Assembly: GCA_037389465.1 (NCBI GenBank)
Contig: JAZARR010000214.1
Coordinates: 5,084,001-5,148,000 of the forward strand
Origin: Baylisascaris procyonis
Lineage: Eukaryota; Nematoda; Chromadorea; Rhabditida; Ascarididae
DNA length: 64,000 bases
Direction: 5' to 3'
The translations under genes were made by a program, and so were the position numbers. This document shows positions 13,384-25,204 of the stretch, in pieces. A model generated the notes under the pieces. That model did no database searches. It saw nothing but the letters and a program-made list of their open reading frames with translations, and had not been told where the DNA came from. Position 1 is the stretch's first letter, and each line of letters starts with the position of its first letter.

Positions 13384-16036
13384 ATGAGTGGTGAAGGACG
13401 CGCATCGGGTCGTGTGTCAGCCGCCCGTTTGATCAATGAATATGAAGCACAACATTTCGGCTTCTCGCCGAAGGGCTTCACTGATTGTGGTTTGTTGCCT
13501 TATTTCCACCGCATTTTTCAGTGATTCTATAAAGTTTTACATTAACAACGAAATTTTTTTTAAAACTTTTAATGTAAAGGTTTGCATATCTTACTGCGAA
13601 TTCTATGAGAAAAATGCGCTTTCGGTAATTACATTATACGTGTCGGATAATTGTATATTGTGGTAACATAGATAGAACTCACTGAAACATCGTAATGTAA
13701 AATGGCATTCGGTTCGGAATATGATTTAAGAATGCTGATTGATACCTATATATAAAGGACGGGGATGGAAAAGGTAGTGCGGTAAGCTTTAAGTCAGGTT
13801 TTGGTAGAACAAATATAATCAGATAGGAGTGATAGGTGTTGGTTGAATTGTTTTATGCACATACTTATGGGGAATGGTACTTACAAACCTCTGCAAGCAT
13901 ACGTAAACAAAAGGTCCTTTTGTTTGAAGGAAGTCCCCATGGATATATGTGGAGGTAACGTATATTCTGTTATGTTCAAGTCATATTATATGTGAGAATA
14001 TTGCCGTCGCGAGAAGCATCCTTGTTTTTGTTGATGATTGCACGTAACTTTGCAGGGATTAGTCATTAAATTTTATGAGAATCAATGAATTGGAAAGTTT
14101 CGATGATCTATCACCTCTGTGTACTATTATTGTAGCCACTAAGCGGTGGTTGATGTTGTCTCTATGGAAAGTGATTTGTTTTCAGTGTACAATATAATTT
14201 TGGAGAAATGGAGTGATGTGGTATCCAATGTCCTCTATCCAGGACTTCTTGAGATCGGTCTTGGTGATCTCAGCATCGAACAAAAATGTGAACTGAAAAC
14301 GCGTCTAGTAAGCGTAATCTGTAAAAAGGATATGATTGGCGCACTTATGAAAAAGATGGAGGTTAGTTGATGTTTTTTTTTCAATCTTGGATAATAGTAT
14401 TGAAGCAGTCGTTGAGGAGTTTTTAAAGATAAATGCATAGCCGTTCAATCCTCAATTTCTTTTTTCGAAGATAATTAAAGGCGTAGTTGGCTCGAAATAA
14501 AATAAACTTTTCGGCTTTAGGTATTAGTAAAGGCATAGATACAAGCACATACGCAGATACACTTTTCTGATTTCTTCTTTGTGTTTTTATCGCATTTCCT
14601 TTCTTCTACGCCTATTTCCTCACATTTTTCTAACTGGATTCTAATTTTTATTTAACTTATCGTATCCTCGATATTTCCCAGTTTTTCCCAATTTCGGCGC
14701 TCATGAGAGCAAATTTAATTTTTCTGAGGTCTCTAAATTTTATAAAATATGCGAACTTATAACGTGCGATGCGAAATGAATATGCTTATTTCTCGAGTAG
14801 TGTCCCCGCACCCCCTCCTTCCAACTTTCTGCCTGGAAAAGTCGTTTCTGGAGCCGCTGGACGCCGAGACTCCGAATGCCGGCTCTAATCATGAGCAGTG
14901 CAATAGCCAGGATTTGCGGTATATGGAGAACGAGGAATTTAAACAGTGATATCCTGAGGGAATGGTGCGATACACCATTTCGAATGGTGCGATACACCAA
15001 GAATAATGCTTCATCTTCTCAGCGATCGGAATATTCAACAGTTGTGATGACCGACTGAAAATTCTGAATAGATTTTTGACCTTGAAAGATGGTTTTCTTC
15101 CTTCCCTCTTAGGTATTATCGTTATCGTAGGTATTTGAAAATGCTATCATAGTTGATGGCAATGTGTTATCAGTGCAACATTATTTTTCACTATGTTTTA
15201 TTATGTGAATTATATTTACCGTTGCTATGTTATCTTAACAGCAAAGCAATGCTTATTTCAGGAGTATACACTGCGGTACAAATTTCGCATACCCGATAAT
15301 GTAACATTACCCAGCGATCAGTGTAATTTGCTCGTTAACGAAAAAATTGATGAAGAGGCGGAAATTGAAGAGCGTATAAAAACTCTTAAAGAGGAGATTA
15401 TTGACGTAAGTAGTTTTAATTTCTTATCAACGAAAAGAACAACCATTATTTGCGAGGATGAGATGGTTTCTTTTCAGTAATAGGCAATATAAAGCGATTG
15501 GTTAGGTGGATTAATTTGTTTTTGTTTTCTGTTTTTTTTTTTAAATTTCTTTCTGTATTATCTGGGAAATACTCTCGAAATATTTTATTTTTATTTACAC
15601 CTATTATGCTCTCTTTTTTTTTTGTGAATAAACTTTAAAGCATTTATTGAAAACACTGGACCTTTTTGCTGCTTTCACATTTCTTTTCGCATCACTTTTT
15701 TGGCGTAATTGTGTTTGTAATATTAATAATATTTTAGTTGATAGGATGATTTCTATTCGATTTTCTTCTTCATAGGGGTTAATTTTGCAAATTTTTTTAA
15801 CGTCCAATGAAGAAAGGGGCAAGGGATTATAATCGCAAATATCAAAATATTTTACGAGAATGTGGTGCATAATTTATTTTGCGTGAGATTGCTTTGCTAA
15901 GTTTCCCTATCGTGTAGTATTTTCTCAGATTCGTATGGCAAAAAAGGTTGTTGATGATGAAATAATGCTAACGGAAGGCATTCTGAAAATTCTAAAGGAA
16001 ATCCATGAAGGGGATCAAGAATCGAACGACTGTTAA
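13384..16036 (+). CDS. MIS12: MIS12 homologue, kinetochore Mis12 complex subunit
   Basis: Four exons: 13384-13489, 14144-14361, 15262-15405, 15929-16036, all in phase, 191 residues (human 205). The N-terminal motif EYEAQHFGFSPKGF corresponds to human YEAQFFGFTPQ. The block LRYKFRIPDNVTLPSDQC corresponds to LILRIPSNILLPEDKC, the most conserved stretch of the family. The tail (EEAEIEERIKTLKEEIID and after) is charged and looks coiled-coil. The Mis12 complex ties inner centromere chromatin to the KNL1 and Ndc80 microtubule-binding parts of the KMN network. The second exon uses an AAG acceptor. The C-terminal part is shorter than in vertebrates, so a small exon between 15406 and 15928 could be missing, although the phases join directly. 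Confidence 0.87.
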
Positions 16037-18934
16037 GTGTGTCGATGAACGTGTTGGATCGCCTCGATTCTTGTTCACTTTTGTTGCCCATTTCTGCAAG
16101 TTAACAGAGTGGTTGTACAATGTACCTCTTCACCTATAAGATTGGTACTGCGCATCTGGCTCTATCGTTTTCCTTTTATAGATCGATGCTTCTTTAAATG
16201 GCTTATAGATCACAAGGATTCTTCGCTTCCAGGTTGACTTTGAACGAGGCTCATTGTTAATAAAGTACGGAATAAGAGTTCAGCTTCCTTTTTTTTTTGA
16301 GCTTTCGAATGTTTTTTTTTCCTTTTCGATTATGTTTCTGCTTCCTTTTTGAAAGTATCGGACAAGTAACTCTCTCAGCCATTATGCTTCGTTCTTAAAA
16401 AGGTAAACTTTTATGCCGAATTTATGCCAAGCTCCTCTCTTTTATTTGGAAGTTTCAGCTGATTAAGACTAAGAGCTTTTTATCTATATCGTTCGAGATC
16501 TCGACATGAGCCATCACCGTTCTCTTCCGGTCCAATTCACTGTTATTTATTAATCACCAAGCAGTATAATCGGGGCATTAAAGCAGTAGTTTCTATCAAA
16601 TTATTAAATTATTGAAAGATGAATTTAGCTGACTTCTGTTCTCTTCTCTATTCGTGATGTGTTGGAGTTCGCACTTGATTTTCTCTTATTCTGTTGCCTT
16701 ATTATAGTTCTCATAAGCAATATATGTTTCTTTTTTTTGTCATAGATTTTGATGTCTTTTATTGGGAGATTTGAAAAATCATTCGATGAGAGAGAATTGA
16801 AGCCGATCATGCTAAGCTCTACCTTAATCCAATATTATCAGCTTCCGTTTCGATCGAAAACGCCTGTAATTGTGAAAATAAAAAGTTTACTATCAGTCGG
16901 GTATAGGTTGCTTAAAATTTTAAAGAGAAAATGAACGATTGAAAGAAAAGTGAAATAAGTTTTCAAAAATGACATGAGAATATTTATTAATTGCTCCTGC
17001 AAATTAAAATTTTTTAAACTCCTTTCAAGGGATTTCTTTTTCGTTTTTTCGATTTCCTTGAAAAAATTAATTTCATTTTTATTTCTCAGCACATTACCTA
17101 TATTCTTCTGTGAAAGTTTGATGCAGTTTTCTTGAGATAATTTTTGCTCATTTATATTCCAATTATCAACTGCTGTGCTTGGGTATTGGTTCCTTCTTGA
17201 TTATATTGTTTCATGTTCAATAAAGATGATCTCAACCATGTTGAAAATCGTGCAATATTTCAATTCGACGTCGCTTCGTTGATATATATTTACTTATTAA
17301 GATTGAAGAGATGAATATTTAAAGAAAGAGTTTCACTTATGTGCTTTATTTGCTAGTATTTCTAATGGTGTTATTTTTAACCGTAAGGTACCTAAGGTTT
17401 TGAAACCCTCAGATTTTTGAAGTTTAATATAAGTAGAGCAGCATTTGAAATCTTTATGCGAAAAGGCTATTATATTTTTTGAATTGTATAAAAACTAGGA
17501 GCTCGTATTGCACTATTGAAGAGACAAATCGATTTTACGTTCTATTTAAATTTTAAACATTATAGAAGCATCTGATTAGGCATCATAGATAAGCGGTGTT
17601 GTTAAAAATTTGTTAAGAAAAACTTCTGTTGACTACATTAGGATTGGAAGCATAATAAAGCGCCGAAATTCGTTTCTTTAGAATTCATGGGACGAATGAT
17701 ATTCCGTCTTACTTTCATCTAAACGAGGCTGTTTATGGATTATAACTGTGAGTTGTTTAGTAAGCATTGGAAATGGGAGAAGGAATGAATCTTGTTACTT
17801 CGGATGCATTATGTTATGTAAATTTAAAAAATTAATTTATTATTTTATTCGTTTCCTTAAAATGTTTTATTTTGAATTCGTTAGATGTTGGTAGCCAAGG
17901 TATTACCTTCTCTTTCATAATATTTTCTATATGGGAGTGTGAAGGTTTGTATCTTTAAGTTCCGATGAAATTCTTATTGTTATAGTTTCTTATGAAGTCG
18001 GATTTCTTTTCAGAGGTATTTTCCGATGCATTATAATTTTCTTCTGAATAGGGAAAGAAGTGGAGAGAGATGTGAGGTGAGTACAAATTAGCAAAATTTA
18101 AGATGACTTTGATGAATGTGATCATATGAAGGGAGAGAAGGGGGAATAAAAGGTATCCAAATCGCAATATATTTTTTAATTCATCAAAAATTGGATCGAC
18201 TAAATGAACTGAGTAGAAAGCAGATCAAGAAAAACCGTTGCCGATGATCGACGATTTGATCGAAATTTACGAATTTCGTCAAAATCTTTTAATGAATTAT
18301 AAAAAATGGCATATTTTTAAACTTTTAAATTTTTGTTTAAATTTTGCGTTTCATTTAAACTTATTATAAATATTCTGCAATTTCTAAAGGAACGGGTTTG
18401 TATATTGAACACATTTTTCGATTCTGCAAAATTTTAGAGCAATTAGATATATCGTCTATAGATATATCGTCTTACATTTCATTGCTGAAATTTCTTTGCG
18501 ACTACCACATTTCAACATCTTTCAGTGTCATTGGTTCGTCTTTCCGTCCGCTAATTTTGAACGACTATAAACCTCTCCACTTATATTTCCACCCAATCTG
18601 AAATCAGTAAATCGTAAAGCCCCCTAGAAGCCCTGCCTCTCCCGCCCTTCCAGTATATGTTGGCTTAGAAATGTTATGAATGCTACAGTCTCAGGACTTG
18701 TAAATGAAGAGATAAGTGGGTTTCTTTGTTTTTTTTTAGTGACTATCGACTTGGATCTATTTCGCACGTTCGATTCATTGTGTTTCTATTTGTTGTTTTG
18801 CTATTGCTTATATAGATGATGCTAAGTTGTTTTTGCAGGATAAAATAAATTTTATAATCACTAAACGTATTCACTTCTTCTCTGCCATCTTCCTTCTAAA
18901 CTATTGTCGCTGTGTTAAGGATATCTCCTCGTCA
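16037..18934. other. Intergenic stretch between MIS12 and HDDC2
   Basis: A+T-rich DNA with only short chance open frames and nothing recognised as coding. Its right end has two T-rich 3' splice-like sites (near 18814 and at 18837-18838). The second lies 97 bases before the HDDC2 ATG with no intervening ATG, and is a plausible spliced-leader acceptor. Confidence 0.5.
16259..16264 (+). terminator. Candidate poly(A) signal for MIS12
   Basis: AATAAA 223 bases after the MIS12 stop codon. The only support is the motif and its position. Confidence 0.3.
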
Positions 18935-20811
18935 ATGACTGAAATATTCAAATTGTTAGAGGTACTTGACAATCTAAAACATCTCAAACGAACCGGTTGG
19001 GTCAGACGAAATGTAAGTGTAGTATGATATTTCATCGTTTTTCATTCATATTCAATATAGAGTAAATAAAGTAAGAGAATAGGGAACAAGATGAGGTGAG
19101 TATGTAAGTTTTGCAAGTAAATTTTGCTTTTTTGAAAAACGATGAATTAAAGTTTAAAAAATTCGAAGTTATTTATATCTTTCATTCACGAACTAAATGG
19201 ATCGTTGAAGAAACTTGAAGTGATTAAGCGTGCTATTTTATTATGATTATGATTGTAAGTAATGTTTAGGTGCCTGAACCGGAAACAGTAGCCTGTCATA
19301 TGTATCGTATGGCAGTATTAGCAATGACACTACAAGATGATGATCTAGATCATATGAAATGCATTCAAATGGCACTTATTCATGATCTTGGTGAAGCTAT
19401 TGCTGGTGATATAACACCTCATTGTGGTGTATCTGATGAGACGAAGTTCCAACTAGAGGAGAAGGTAGGTTTCTATAAAAATTATTTATTTTTATTTAAA
19501 ATATAAAATAAGGTAAGGTGGATATGGATTGAGATGATAAGGTTGAAATATCTGTTCGTGAGTTTTTTTTTGTGCAAAATAGTCATTCATTGTTGTCTTA
19601 GATTTTGAAGGCGAATTTTTCCGTGGAATGCGAAATGTTCAAATCATCCTCTATCTTTCAACTACTGGTGTAGTACTATGCGCTTTTTAACGGAGGATTT
19701 TATAAGGCTTATTAAAAAATTTGTTGAAAACGTTTGATAGGTTTCACATTTAGAATAGAGATTTGTTGTATGACCATTCGGTGCTAATAAACAAGTGAAT
19801 AAAAGTGCTATACGAATTGGCATTTTAGCATTTCTTTCACCTGATTATGCCTTTTAATTTAATTATGAAATATATAATTTATTTTAAGGCTTTTATGCAA
19901 ATTTCGAGTTATGTACCCGAATTGGTGGGTAATAATTGGATCTCTTTATGGCGAGAATATGAGGCAAACGAGTCAAAAGAAGCGAATATTGTTAAACATC
20001 TCGATAAATTCGATATGATCGCTCAGGCGTTCGCTTACGAACAAAAATTTCACATCGGTATATTAATTAATTTTACCTTAGTTGCTTTTTTTTAAATATT
20101 CTTTAAAATTTTTCACCGTTCCATTCTGGTTGAGTTGGATAGTTCGGTGTTCAACATATTCATAATTTTCGATGTCTAATTTCATATTGTAGATTTGGAG
20201 TCCATATTGTAGGATTTTTTAACTGAATTACTTTCCATCATCTCAATGCTTTTTAGTAATGAGCGTTGACCGTATATATATTAGAGAGCAAGAGATCATT
20301 TTTCTCTCTGAGATTCATCCACTTCGCCGTCGCCATTTTTTACCCTCCTCCGCCTCCCTGTCTTTCGTCCCCTTTCCTTTCTTCTCTCCCTCTCATCCAC
20401 TTTCCCAATTTTATAAAGATTTTAGTGGTGAAGTTCTGCTGAAGACAGTTTAAATTAAATGATAAAATTATGAAACACTGCATTAAATTTATCTTTTAAT
20501 GCTATTGTTATCTTTCATAGCATCGGTTGACATCCATTAAACGATGTTTTTATTGTTTATAAATGGTTGACTTCATATGAATTTACAACAATTACAAGAA
20601 TTTTACAGAAACAGACATTAACAAATAAATAAAATATCAATTTAAATTGAACTAAATTCATAAATATTTAATGTTATTATTTATAGATTTAGATGAATTC
20701 TTCGTTAGTACTAATGATTTCTTCTATTTGGAACCATTTGTCACATGGAATCGAGAGTTACGTCTCAAACGAAACGAATGGAGAAAATCGAATCATAATA
20801 TGAATAAATAA
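18935..20811 (+). CDS. HDDC2: HD-domain 5'-deoxynucleotidase, HDDC2 family
   Basis: Four exons: 18935-19012, 19270-19464, 19889-20057, 20687-20811, in phase, 188 residues (human HDDC2 204). The order of motifs matches the family throughout: LKRTGWVRRNV; HMYRMAVLAM with the first metal-binding His; ALIHDLGEAIAGDI with the His-Asp pair that names the HD domain; WREYEANESKEANIVKHLDK with the downstream conserved Asp; then a helical C-terminus. Family members bind a divalent metal and remove phosphate from deoxynucleoside monophosphates. The residue before the first metal His is Cys (ACHMYRM) where human has Asp (SDHMYRM), but the ligands themselves are kept. The frame is open upstream of the chosen ATG, yet no earlier ATG follows the splice-like site at 18838. 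Exon 3 uses an AAG acceptor. Confidence 0.93.
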
Positions 20812-20919
20812 TTTTGAGATATGATTACGCCACTCTGTTTGTATTGTTTATCTATCTCAAATTACTATGGGAAATAGCGCTGTTATATGTGATAAGTGTA
20901 TGTGTTAATCTCGCCTAGA

Positions 20920-20925
20920 AATAAA
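20920..20925 (+). terminator. Candidate poly(A) signal for HDDC2
   Basis: AATAAA 109 bases after the HDDC2 stop codon, followed by a T-rich stretch. Confidence 0.45.
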
Positions 20926-21070
20926 GAAAAGTCTTTCTTAATTTTTTTTTTTGTGTTTTTATTTGATTCATCGTTGAGAAATTTTTATTTACTAATAAAA
21001 TAATAAATTATATTTGCTATTGCGATATTATATTTATTGTGACTATTGTGCAATTCTATTTTAAAGATTA

Positions 21071-21145
21071 ATATTAGAAATTAAAAGCTTTGCCCCCCTC
21101 CCCTTATTAGAAATTAAATGCTTTACCCCCCCCCCTCTCCCTTCT
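21071..21145. repeat. Two-copy imperfect repeat ending in C runs
   Basis: ATTAGAAATTAAA followed by a gcttt-type link and a C run occurs twice, about 34 bases apart. The copies differ by a few bases. It lies downstream of the HDDC2 poly(A) signal. Confidence 0.6.
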
Positions 21146-23601
21146 TTATCTGAATTAAAGGCTGATTTGTTCCATAAACTTTAATGAGCACTAATTTTGG
21201 TTTTTTTTTGTTGAAATTTCATGGTTTTTTCAAATCCATGGTTAATATCATATATTATGGTGAACTATTTTAATGTGGCTTAATTTCAACGAAATATTCA
21301 TTTTCTTCTTTGGCATCCGCTCAGCAAGCGAAAGGTCGCAAGTCTATTCCCGCTTGCGAACAAAATTTGCATTGATCATCAAACAATGCGTTTTTTTTTT
21401 TCGAAGATTTTGCTTCGGCTATCACTATAGCCGATTAGTAAGAGATTTGAAACGTTGGAATGCGTTGACTTGGATATTTGTCATTTTATTTTTGCATTTC
21501 ACCAGTGCATCTTAAAGGGAATAAAATGAATGGATGCTCACTTCGAGACAAGCAACAAAGCGCCGGTGAATATTTCCACCCTTCTAAAGTGGCGCAATTG
21601 TCCACAATTAGAGAGCGCTTATTGCTTCATGGGGGTGGAGTCGAGGTACGAAGTCGTCATCCGTTACAAACATGTCTTTCAATTTTTCAGTGTTCGCTGA
21701 ATCTTCAGGGTGTATTATAGAATTAGCATTTTTTTTTGCCCACTGGTCTATTCATAGATGTCAACTTAATCGCTGAGGAATTTATAAAATACCATTTGAT
21801 CGTCGATGTGAGATGAGCTCGTTTCCTAATTAATTTCACATTTTTAATTTAAAAAATCTCGGTGCAATTGGAGGAGGCCTTATAGTCTACATATTTATTA
21901 CCCTCAAGCCGTAGGAAAGTTTAGGTCTATTGTGTTATCTTTGCAACGGATAGCAGGTGATCAAGTAAAATTACTGCTTCGAGTTATATTCGGTTGTGTA
22001 CGATCATTGTGTTCGAGTGCGCAAATAATTTTGCATATGGTTAGCGTAGTTGCTTCGATATGGAATAAAGCTGCAAGAGGCGGCATGACTCATTTTTAAA
22101 AATTTTCGATCTTCGAGGGATGATTTGCAATCAATTTAAGTCTATGGTATTTTTTGCAACTTGCCCAATTCGGTGATTGATGCGATTTAATATTTGTGTT
22201 TTGAGTTGGTGTTTGGTTGTACTGGTTTCGGGTGCGCAGTGGATTAGGTGGATGGGGGTTCCGGATGAGGTTTCGGTCTGCGGTATATCCAGTTTTGGTT
22301 GTGACCCGGGTCTGGTATAACCTTGACCTCAAAAGTTTGGATTTCTTGAATAGACTTTTTGTCCTTTTATCTTGCTTACTGAAGATTTCTTGTCGAAATT
22401 GTTCAATGCTTCCCTCTTGCATTGCTTCTGAAAAGACCGTAAAAATAGTGGGAAGTACTTTAGGTTTAGGTGGAATTTGAATTGTTAATTGGTATTGCTT
22501 TGAGAAAATAACTCGAAAGAATTGACTACTTTGTTGTGTTGTTGTGTCGGTCGAGTACTATGTCTGCCAACTTGTATCTCAAATATTTAGTTGTCGATTA
22601 CTGTATAGTGCATTTACCACGCAGTTACTTATATCTTGATCGAATTTATCTTCACTTATAGAGATGGCGAATTAGTACCATATTTCGGTGTTTTGTTTTG
22701 AATAAGACTAGAGGCTATTTGTTTGCTGTAGTAGTGCCGAAATGGAACTATGAGTTCCTATATTGGCATCGGTAGCGTGACACATTATTTGGCATTCCAC
22801 TTCCACTAGGGCTCCCCATCCCGTTTCTCACAAAGTTTGCATAAATCTTCCTTCTCCTGCACTTCCCCCTCGCAGCCAATAGATTCACATTGGTTTGACC
22901 ATCCTATCATCTTTCGGGGAGAAATAAACCCAGTAGGAATGTGTTCCTCTTCTTCTGTCCTTTTATAAAACCTCCGTAGGTAAACCCCCCTCCCCCTCCT
23001 CAACTAACTATTGAAATTCATAGCGTTTGGGGAAACATGTGACCTACAAGGCTTTTGTCAACTTTTTATGACATACTTAGTTTTTTTATCCTTGAGCGAC
23101 AAGAAGATGTCAGTTTAAAATGAGGGGTTGTTTTTGAGGTGATCATGCGAATCATCGAAACAAATGAGGTCAAGTGAAATCTGATCCCATTCGTGATGAG
23201 TGAGACGTTTTAACCTACCTGTTGATGGTTATTGATGAAACTCGGTCTCTATTCCATTCCAGATGGCGATCTGAGTCGGAAACAAATTTACCTGGAAAAA
23301 AATATAAGGTGAAGAAAATGCTGGTTTTTAACGGCATAGATTCACTTAGCGCGGGTGTTTGACTCGCCTTTTACAAAACTGTTCACGTTTATATTCTGTA
23401 AAATTTCTTCATTTCAAGCCAGGTAGAAGCATTGCTTTCCGGTGTTCGTTAAAAGTAGGGTTCCCCGAAAACGAGGACAGCAAAAAGCAAAAAAAAAAAA
23501 TTAGCACAGATGCCGATCGGGTGAGACTGCTACCGTCGAATCGTATTTTTGCTTCGATCTTAAAGTATTGTAATATTCGTTGTATATTTGAGAAGGTGAA
23601 G

Positions 23602-25204
23602 ATGGGACGTCGACCGGCACGTTGCTATCGTTACATAAAAAATAAGCCGTATCCGAAATCACGCTTTTGCCGCGGTGTTCCTGACCCAAAAATTCGGATC
23701 TTCGATTTGGGAAAGAAAAAGGCGGATGTGGATGAATTTCCATTATGCGTACATATGATGTCCAATGAACGTGAACATCTTTCATCGGAAGCACTTGAGG
23801 TATTGTTCATATTTTTAATGCCTTATAGAAACGGTAAACAAGAGGAGGGAATGCTTGCTTAGTGGGTAATTAGTGAAAGCTTAATATAGCTTTAGCGATG
23901 GTTTATATTGCATATTGATTTCATTTATTGCTCGTCTTTTTTGAAATAACAAAGATGCATCTGAAAAGTCATAAGGTTTAAGAGTTTGCAAGGTAGACTT
24001 GAAAGCGCTAAAAGTCTGCGACATGGACGTTAATAGATATATAAGTCATTGGCTGCTTGAAAGTATGCTCCGTCAAAAGACATTATTAACACTTAACATT
24101 TTGCTGGGACGTTCATGTCCCAATATTTACTGGCAAGCCAACGACGGTTGGCTAGCCCGCTACCCTACGAAACTTAGTAAAACGGCGGTTGACCACAAAA
24201 ACCGCCTAGTAAAACGACAGACATGAATTTTCAGAGAAGAATACGAAGCGCAAGTTTTAAGAGGCTGTTGACTAATGCTTAGAACTGTCGTCAAAGTTTG
24301 AGCAATTTTTTTTGCAGGCAGCGCGTATCTGTGCGAACAAGTATATGGTGAAGAACTGTGGAAAGGATGGCTTCCATATGAGAGTACGTAAACATCCTTA
24401 CCATGTTGTGCGAATCAATAAGATGTTATCATGTGCTGGGGCAGATCGTCTCCAAACTGGAATGAGAGGCGCATTCGGTAAACCGCAAGGCTTGGTAGCT
24501 CGTGTTGATATCGGCGATCTACTGATTTCGGTTCGAGTTAAGGATCAGGTTTGTTGAATGATATTGTTTTTCTTCATTTCTTGGAAAGTAGATTCGACCA
24601 ATGTGAGAATCGAAAAAAGGGATTAATCTTTTGAGTGTTTCATTCTGAGGGTCTCGTATTCTTTTTCGTAACTCATAATGGCGCCTATCTATTCCCGTTT
24701 ATCTCAGTGCTTATTTTATTTGCAATCTTATTCTCGATGAACATCTATCGTAGAATATTTTCTCATTTATCACAAACCCGGGAATCTTTAGTTTTGAAAG
24801 GGAGTCGATTTTGAAAGCGAAGTGAGAGTACGATATTTGGAAAGCACATCATCTTTTCGAACAATTATTTATGTTTGATGGAACCCTTCGGATAAAGTGA
24901 TAGCGGTTTGCTTGTTCACCGCCCTTGTTTTATTTTTACTTTTTTTTTTTAAATTCTCTAAGTGCACGGCAACAATTGATTTTTGCAGCATGGTGAACAC
25001 GCAATAGAGGCATTTCGTCGCGCTAAGTTCAAGTTCCCAGGACGGCAACTAATCGTTGTATCGAGGAAGTGGGGCTTCACCAGGTGGGACAAAGAAGATT
25101 ACGAGCGTATGCGCACAGAAGGTCGCCTTGTCTCGGACGGTGTAAGTTGCAAGCTGGTTCGGGAGCATGGACCTCTCTCTACATGGATACAGAACCCGAT
25201 CTGA
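23602..25204 (+). CDS. RPL10: 60S ribosomal protein L10 (uL16)
   Basis: Three exons, 23602-23799, 24318-24548 and 24989-25204, give exactly 214 residues, the usual animal RPL10 length. The start [20 protein letters not shown] and the blocks [54 protein letters not shown] and [16 protein letters not shown] are near-identical to animal uL16. The protein joins the 60S subunit late in maturation and lines the P-site loop region. The frame stays open for 81 codons upstream of the ATG, but the strongly conserved start MGRRPARC makes this ATG the right one. Intron 1 (23800-24317) carries an unusually structured segment, listed separately. Confidence 0.98.
24101..24223 (+). ncRNA. Possible structured RNA (snoRNA-like) in RPL10 intron 1
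   Basis: Three short hairpins follow each other: GGGAC/GTCCC (24106-24110 with 24117-24121), a perfect 7-bp stem with a 4-base loop (24136-24142 with 24147-24153), and a 7-bp stem with a 9-base loop (24184-24190 with 24200-24206). An ACA triplet follows at 24221-24223. Ribosomal protein introns often host snoRNAs. No clear C, D or H box was found, so the class is unproven and chance pairing is possible. Confidence 0.2.

Larger units (their letters stand above)
20812..23601. other. Intergenic stretch between HDDC2 and RPL10
   Basis: No recognised gene. It holds the HDDC2 3' UTR, a C-run repeat near 21071-21145, and a few short open frames on both strands (for example 22096-22422 and 22806-23003, minus strand) that match nothing I know. 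The last part is the RPL10 upstream region. Confidence 0.5.

Noticed and set aside
14740..15000. Overlapping open frames on both strands in MIS12 intron 2, with a short duplicated AATGGTGCGATACACCA
   Set aside because: No protein similarity was recognised, and the conserved MIS12 sequence joins directly from 14361 to 15262.
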